Source: JACVRM01 sp046262315 (GTDB taxonomy: Bacteria; Actinomycetota; Thermoleophilia; Gaiellales; Gaiellaceae). From it: a stretch of 42,120 bases of DNA. The position numbers were made by a program, and so were the translations under genes. Below the pieces are notes generated by a model that was not told where the DNA came from, made no database searches, and saw nothing but the letters and a program-made list of their open reading frames with translations. Positions 37,786 to 42,120 of the stretch are shown one piece after another. Position 1 is the first letter of the stretch. Every line of letters begins with the position of its first letter. Where the stretch lies: assembly GCA_046262315.1 (NCBI GenBank), contig JBHEMZ010000108.1:1-42120 (forward strand), read 5' to 3'.

Positions 37786-38699
37786 TGCGGCGCCGCGATG
37801 AGCGGCTCGGCCTCACGCGCCTTCACCTCGTCGCGAATTTGCTCGAGCGCCTCGATCGCCTCGTTCTTCATGCGGGGATCCACGTCGTGCGGGCTGAACT
37901 TGGCCCGCTCGAAGAGACGAGTGAGCCGGCGCACGGCCGCAGCGCTCGCAGTCACGTCCTCGAGCACGCGGGCGACGTACTCGTGCGGTGCCTCGGCCGG
38001 CCGGCGGGGCATGCCCTGGCCCGCGAGCGTGCGCTCCATGCGGGCATATGCGCGGATCACGGCGAGGCGCGGGTCGCGCTCGGCGTACAGGTCGCCGAGT
38101 GTCTCGTCGAAGACCTGCGAGAGCCGGTCGGCGAGTGTCGGGGTGGGGTCGGGCAACGGGCCGCGGCGGAGCATGACGATGCCCGTCGCCGTGAAGGCGA
38201 GGAGGGCGCCGCCGAAGACGAGGATGATCGGAAGGAAGTCCACCTCGGGCGGCGGCTTGCGGTCGGCCTCGCGCTCCAGCCCGGCGAGGGGGTTCGTCCG
38301 CAGGGCTCCCGGGTTCTGCTGGTCGCCTGAGTTGCCGCGACCGCCGCGCAGCAGCGTGAAAGCGGCCACGGCCGCGCACACAAAGAGGACCACGAAGATC
38401 ATCTGGCCGGCGAGCCGAGGGCCCGTGCGCGGCTTCGGCTGCGGCGCCTTGCCCGGCGAGACGCTGAGCAAGATCGTGACGATCACGGCGGCTGCGACGA
38501 CTGCCCCGATCAGCAGCATGACGTTGACGAGCACCACCTCCGCGGTCTGACCGCCGCCTGGCGTGCCGCCAGCGGGTCGCTCGCCGCGACTCGCCACGAC
38601 GACGACGACGAGCAGCCCGAGCGCCCCGGCCACGGTGACCGCCAGTCGGCGCGCGGAGAGCGGCCGGAGCGGCTCCTGGTCGCGTTCGAGATCGCTCAC
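37782..38699 (-). CDS. DUF4129-domain membrane protein
   Basis: 305 aa with three membrane helices (about 20-35, 57-80, 100-118) plus one near 155-177. Its soluble C-terminal DUF4129 domain contains AYARMERTLAGQGMPRRPAEAPHEYVARVLEDV and RLFERAKFSPHDVD. It is typical of the MoxR-DUF58-transglutaminase-DUF4129 clusters. No transglutaminase gene is present. GTG start. Confidence 0.88.
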   Translation of the reverse strand: MSDLERDQEPLRPLSARRLAVTVAGALGLLVVVVVASRGERPAGGTPGGGQTAEVVLVNVMLLIGAVVAAAVIVTILLSVSPGKAPQPKPRTGPRLAGQMIFVVLFVCAAVAAFTLLRGGRGNSGDQQNPGALRTNPLAGLEREADRKPPPEVDFLPIILVFGGALLAFTATGIVMLRRGPLPDPTPTLADRLSQVFDETLGDLYAERDPRLAVIRAYARMERTLAGQGMPRRPAEAPHEYVARVLEDVTASAAAVRRLTRLFERAKFSPHDVDPRMKNEAIEALEQIRDEVKAREAEPLIAAPH

Positions 38700-38744
38700 G
38701 GCACCCTGATGGTAAGACGCCGGGGCAGCCGCGGCGTTAGGGGA

Positions 38745-39704
38745 TCAGGGGCAGGAGACGCGGCGCTCGCCGCGCCGGCACGTGTCGCGTCCGCTTCCCC
38801 CGGAGAGCCGGTCGCGGTTCGGCCCGCCGTCGAGCAGGTCTCGTCCGGCGCCGCCGGAGAGCCGGTCGCTGCCCGCCCCGCCCAGCAGCCGGTCGTTGCC
38901 GGTTCCGCCTTCGATCCGGTCGCGGCCGGCCGCCCCAATCAGGCGGTCGCGGCCGCCGAATCCCCGCAACCAGTTGGGCGAGGCGTTGCCGATGAGCGTG
39001 TCACCGAACCGGGTGCCGTCTGCGTCCTCGACGTTCGAGATCCGATCGCGGCCGTAGCCTGTCGCGCGGCCTTCCGCCAGGCTGACGCGGACGCCCTGGC
39101 GCGCGAAGAAGAAGTCGATGGTGTCGAAGCCCTTGCCTCCCTTGAGCAGGTCGCCGCCGCTGCCGCCGTCGAGATAGTCGTTGCCGCTGCCGGCCTCCAT
39201 GTCGTCGTCGCCCTCGAGTCCGGCCAGGTAGTTGGCGCCGCCGTCACCGACAAGCGTGTCGTTGAAGCGGGTGCCGACGACCGCTTCGACGGCCACCAGC
39301 GAGTCGGTTCCCCAGCCCGTGGCCGTACGCTTCGAGAGGTTGACGGCCACAGCCGCAGGGGATTCCTCGTAGACGCCGTAGTCGAGTCCCGGACCGCCGT
39401 CGAGCCGGTCGTCGCCGCCCTCACCCGCGAGCTCGTCGGCCGCCGCCCCGCCTCTCAGCATGTCGTTGCCCTCGCCGCCGCAGATGGTGTCGCGCCCGCC
39501 GCCGCCGTCGATCGTGTCATCGCCGCCGAGTGCCAGGATGACGTCCGCGGTCGCAGTCCCGGTCAGCGTCTCGGCTGCGTCGGTACCGACGATCGTCGCC
39601 CGATTGCCGAGGCACTCGTTGGCCGCCTGGTCACCCGCAGAGGCGGGAACGGCGCCGACGATGAGCAGCGTAGCGAGGGCGGCCAGGAGGGAGCGGACAG
39701 TCAT
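38745..39704 (-). CDS. Secreted RTX/hemolysin-type calcium-binding repeat protein
   Basis: 319 aa. Signal peptide MTVRSLLAALATLLIVGAVPASA, then tandem GGxGxDxLxGG-type nonapeptide repeats (GGDDTIDGGGGRDTICGG, GGDDRLDGGPG, GSGNDYLDGGSGGDLLKGG, GTGNDRLLGGAGSDRLSGG) across most of the chain, ending with CRRGERRVSCP. These bind calcium and form a parallel beta roll. No enzymatic domain is seen. Start ATG at 39704 with GGGAAAG upstream. Confidence 0.92.
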   Translation of the reverse strand: MTVRSLLAALATLLIVGAVPASAGDQAANECLGNRATIVGTDAAETLTGTATADVILALGGDDTIDGGGGRDTICGGEGNDMLRGGAAADELAGEGGDDRLDGGPGLDYGVYEESPAAVAVNLSKRTATGWGTDSLVAVEAVVGTRFNDTLVGDGGANYLAGLEGDDDMEAGSGNDYLDGGSGGDLLKGGKGFDTIDFFFARQGVRVSLAEGRATGYGRDRISNVEDADGTRFGDTLIGNASPNWLRGFGGRDRLIGAAGRDRIEGGTGNDRLLGGAGSDRLSGGAGRDLLDGGPNRDRLSGGSGRDTCRRGERRVSCP

Positions 39705-39772
39705 GGGGCACGTCTTTCCCACCGGCGCGCGAACCCCTGCCTGCGGTGCTAGACGGCTGCTTGAATGGCCCT

Positions 39773-40450
39773 GTGGCGGCAGCACCCGTCGCGTATCTAC
39801 GCGAGCTCGAGCGCCGGGACGACGCGCTTGCGGCCGCGTTCGCCGAGGTGAGTGAGCTCGCCGCGCGGACGCAGGGCATCGCGGCGTCGGGCCGGCAGCT
39901 CGCGGCGCTGCTCGAACGGCTTCCGCGCGAGCGCGAGGCTGCCGCGCAGGCGGCCGACCGTGCCCGTGCGCTCTTCGCGACACGCCGCGCAGAGGTCGCC
40001 GAAGCCGAGGCGGCGCTCGCGGACGCGGGTCGTGACCGCGAGGCGCGGGCGGCTGCGGCCGAGCAGGCCCGGCACGCGCTCGAGGCTGCCGAAGACGAAC
40101 TGGCGAGCGCCGCGCGCCGCGCCGACGACCTCGACCGCACGAGCGCGACCGCGGCACAGGAGGCCGCGTTCCTCGATCGCGAGGCAAAATCGGTCGCAGA
40201 CCGCCTCCGCTCGGCGCCGCGGATGGCAGCGCGTGCTCCCCGCCCGCCAGAGTCTGGCCTCGACGGAGTACAGGCCTGGAGCGCCCGCGCCGGCGGTGCC
40301 CTGCTGCTCGCGCGCTCGGCTCTTCAGGCAGAGTGGGATGCGGTCGTGCGCGAGGCGAACGAGCTCGGCGCGGTCGTCCTCGAAGGGGCGCTGGCACAGG
40401 CGGGCGTGGCCCAGATCCGGAACCGCGCCGAGGCCCTGCTCGGCGACTAG
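39773..40450 (+). CDS. Alanine-rich coiled-coil protein
   Basis: 225 aa. It is almost all coiled coil: LRELERRDDALAAAFAEVSELAARTQG..., LFATRRAEVAEAEAALADAGRDREARAAAAEQARHALEAAEDELAS. A shorter C-terminal part has VQAWSARAGGALLLARSALQAEWDAVVREANELGAVVLEGALAQAG. No enzyme motif. Start uncertain (GTG 39773 used; GTG 39746 or TTG 39761 possible). It overlaps the CAP gene by four bases at the 3' end. Confidence 0.7.
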   Translation: MAAAPVAYLRELERRDDALAAAFAEVSELAARTQGIAASGRQLAALLERLPREREAAAQAADRARALFATRRAEVAEAEAALADAGRDREARAAAAEQARHALEAAEDELASAARRADDLDRTSATAAQEAAFLDREAKSVADRLRSAPRMAARAPRPPESGLDGVQAWSARAGGALLLARSALQAEWDAVVREANELGAVVLEGALAQAGVAQIRNRAEALLGD

Positions 40451-41373
40451 CGGATCGACCGGGTGAAGTTGCGCACGCCGCGCTTCCCCTCGGCTGTGCG
40501 GATGCCGATCGTGCCGACGATGTGACGGCCGCGGGCCCAGCGGGGTGCGCGCCAGGTGCACGTCGCCCGGCCGTCCTTGAAGCGGTGGACGCCGAGCCAG
40601 ATCGCACGCTTGCCGACACGGGCCCGGCAGACGACGAGGCCCGCGGTCACCGGAGTGCCGTTCCCGCGCACCTCTACCCGAACCTGAGCCGTGAACTTGT
40701 GGCCGGCGCGCGGAGCGGAGCGCCGAAGCACCCTGGTCGTGCCGAGCTCGCGCCGGGTCGGGCGGACGTTTGGACGCGTGCTGCTCTTGGGCGCCGCTGC
40801 CGGGGTCGTGCGGGCCGGCGCTGAGCTGCCGCTGTCTGCGACCGTGCCGAAGGCCTGGGCCCAGAAGATCAGTCCGTTCTTCGCCGCCGCCGCTCCGACC
40901 CCGATGGTGCGGAAGCTGGCGCGCTCGATGTTGCTCCGGTGACCCGGCGACGTGAGCCAGCCCTGCATCACCGAGGAAGCGTTCGGAAAGCCGTAGGCGA
41001 TGTTCTCGCCCCAGCCGCCGCCGGCATAGCCACAGGCGGCGATGCGCTCGCCGGTGGAGCGGGAGACGGGCGGCCCGGGGTCGTCGTGAGCCATGTAGCC
41101 GTAGCGCGCCATATGGCGGGCCTTCCAGATCGCGGCTGCGCTCAGCGTCGGCGAGACCTGGAGGGCGGACAGTCCAGCCGAGGCCCGGTGCCGGTTGACG
41201 AGCTCGACGACTTGCGCGGCCAGCTCGGGACGCGGGGCTCCCCAGTCGGCGTCCGGCTCGCAGCCGGCGGCGCCCCCGGTGGGGCGAGCAGTCCCGGAAG
41301 CGGGCAAGCAGGCCGCCGCCAGCAAAGCAAGCGCGAGCGGAAGGAAGTACCGGATGCGGGGCGGGCGACGCAT
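40447..41373 (-). CDS. CAP/SCP-domain secreted protein
   Basis: 308 aa. N-terminal hydrophobic signal (YFLPLALALLAAACLP, a lipobox-like LAAAC), then a CAP domain of the bacterial YkwD type: LVNRHRASAGLSALQVSPTLSAAAIWKARHMARYGYMAHDD (His), GERIAACGYAGGGWGENIAYG (E/N), MQGWLTSPGHRSNIERASFRTIGVGAA (His). A Thr/Pro/Arg-rich linker (about 180-215) and a C-terminal beta domain (VRVEVRGNGTPVTAGLVVCRARVG...) follow. ATG with AAGGGCC upstream. Confidence 0.9.
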   Translation of the reverse strand: MRRPPRIRYFLPLALALLAAACLPASGTARPTGGAAGCEPDADWGAPRPELAAQVVELVNRHRASAGLSALQVSPTLSAAAIWKARHMARYGYMAHDDPGPPVSRSTGERIAACGYAGGGWGENIAYGFPNASSVMQGWLTSPGHRSNIERASFRTIGVGAAAAKNGLIFWAQAFGTVADSGSSAPARTTPAAAPKSSTRPNVRPTRRELGTTRVLRRSAPRAGHKFTAQVRVEVRGNGTPVTAGLVVCRARVGKRAIWLGVHRFKDGRATCTWRAPRWARGRHIVGTIGIRTAEGKRGVRNFTRSIR

Positions 41374-41895
41374 TGCGGCCCTTGCATCGGCCCTGTCTCA
41401 GCCCGTCTTGTCCCCCATTTGGGGAGGCGGTGGTCCACATCGCGCGGCGTCATGCGAAATCCGAGCACGAGTGACGTCCCTCGATCGAGTGATCCCGGCC
41501 AACTTCTCCCGAGGGACGAGATCCGCCTGTCGCCCGCTCACGACGAGCGACAACCGAGGCTGGGGACGGGACCGCTTCAGGCTCGTGGACTCCAAAGACC
41601 TGAACCTCCGGACATTCCTCATAGTTGTGCCGCACTCGCGGGTCTACCGTCCTGGGGCTCGTCTGGTTCTTCTGGTGGTTCATCCCTGACGGCCTCAAAT
41701 TCGCGCCCCGGCAACGGGAGGTTCCGGAGTGGCTCGCATGTTCCCCCGGCTCGAGTATCGGGGCGACTGCTTACAGGAGGGCAGCGCCGTCGGTACGCCG
41801 CAGGCGACCATCGCCTCTATGCCTATGTCTTGGTTGTGGTTCGCGACGGCTGGGCCGGGGTCGTCTACACGATAGGAAACAAAAACCCAAAAACC
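41374..41895. other. Intergenic region before the insertion sequence
   Basis: 522 bases. I see CCCCATTTGGGG (41410-41421), a small palindrome, and near 41790-41890 a plausible but broken protein-like reading (DHRLYAYVLVVVRDGWAGVV...), perhaps a gene remnant. No intact gene, RNA or terminator is seen. Confidence 0.5.
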
Positions 41896-42120
41896 GTAAG
41901 CGTTCACCCCCGGTGAAGGGTCCTCGGTCCCGACAGCGAACTTTGTGGTGTGGAGCGGGCTGAGGCGGAGGCGATCCTCGATGGTGATCGTGAGACTGCG
42001 TTGGCGTTGCTGCTACGGCTGGACGAGTTGGTCGAGGCGAACCAGCGGCTCGAGGCTCGCGTGGCCGAGCTGGAGCGGCGGCTGAAGCGCAGCTCGCGGA
42101 ACTCGTCGCTGCCGCCCTCC
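41896..42120 (+). mobile_element. IS66-family insertion sequence, left end (runs off the right edge)
   Basis: The terminal GTAAGCG at 41896-41902 matches the IS66-family inverted-repeat start. The following bases lead to the transposase start at 41950. The eight bases upstream (CAAAAACC) would be a target duplication if the right end has the same sequence. The rest lies outside the window. Confidence 0.6.
41950..42120 (+). CDS. IS66-family transposase, N-terminal part
   Basis: 57 codons to the window edge: VERAEAEAILDGDRETALAL, then LEARVAELERRLKRSSRNSSLPPS. The coiled-coil LEARVAELERRL followed by SSRNSSLPPS is the N-terminal hallmark of IS66 TnpC-type transposases. Start GTG at 41950. Confidence 0.8.
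   Translation, partial: MERAEAEAILDGDRETALALLLRLDELVEANQRLEARVAELERRLKRSSRNSSLPPS

Overview
The window is a GC-rich bacterial chromosome segment, most likely from an actinobacterial lineage close to Thermoleophilia/Gaiellales. This is inferred from the 5' part of a 16S rRNA gene at the left edge, frequent GTG starts, leaderless-type promoters, and gene content (UdgX, class A PBP with PASTA domains, GatCAB, GH15, archaeal-type glucose dehydrogenase). I could not run a database search, so the taxonomic call rests on motif recognition.

Layout. 1-0.8 kb: 16S rRNA 5' end (minus), its leader with a boxA-like element, a terminator-like hairpin and a near-consensus promoter. 0.8-6.4 kb: tyrS (with altered signature motifs), a divergent penicillin-binding protein, and an MFS exporter-DNA glycosylase pair. 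6.4-8.7 kb: cupin, RemA/DUF370-like gene, a frameshifted Nudix gene and a membrane protein. 8.7-14.4 kb: amino-acid metabolism on the minus strand (DegT-type aminotransferase, ilvE, YbaK-type editing protein, serA, class V aminotransferase). 14.4-16.7 kb: membrane protein, cyclic-nucleotide-binding protein, secreted Rpf/transglycosylase-like protein, small cupin. 16.7-20.1 kb: gatC-gatA-gatB, with each junction carrying a copy of the same repeat inside a small overlapping ORF. 20.1-24.7 kb: cold-shock protein, folD, ferritin-like protein, lipoprotein, a divergent HMG-CoA reductase, thioesterase. 24.7-31.8 kb: a likely ECF sigma regulon (anti-sigma factor, glucose dehydrogenase, ECF sigma factor, GH15 glucanase/trehalase, cyclase-family hydrolase, flavoprotein disulfide reductase). 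31.8-33.5 kb: a broken DUF7218-type gene, lipoprotein, tRNA-Cys, UdgX. 33.4-38.7 kb: MoxR-DUF58-DUF4129 membrane cluster. 38.7-41.4 kb: RTX-repeat secreted protein, coiled-coil protein, CAP-domain protein. 41.9 kb to the end: left end of an IS66-type insertion sequence.

The most interesting signal is a promoter-like motif, (C/T)GTAACG followed after 13-14 bases by a GGGGACGG-like box. It lies upstream of five genes between 25.2 and 31.8 kb. At the two divergent promoter pairs the two -35-like boxes form one inverted repeat. These genes sit around an ECF sigma gene and a zinc-finger anti-sigma gene, so they may be a compact regulon linking glucan/trehalose hydrolysis, glucose oxidation and redox functions. 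Second is the repeat-plus-small-ORF arrangement at both gatCAB junctions. Third is a tyrosyl-tRNA synthetase whose HIGH and KMSKS motifs have lost key residues. Short palindromic repeats (GTGCCAGGCAC, GGGGTCTGACCCC, AGGGACAGTCCCT types) are scattered through the intergenic spaces.
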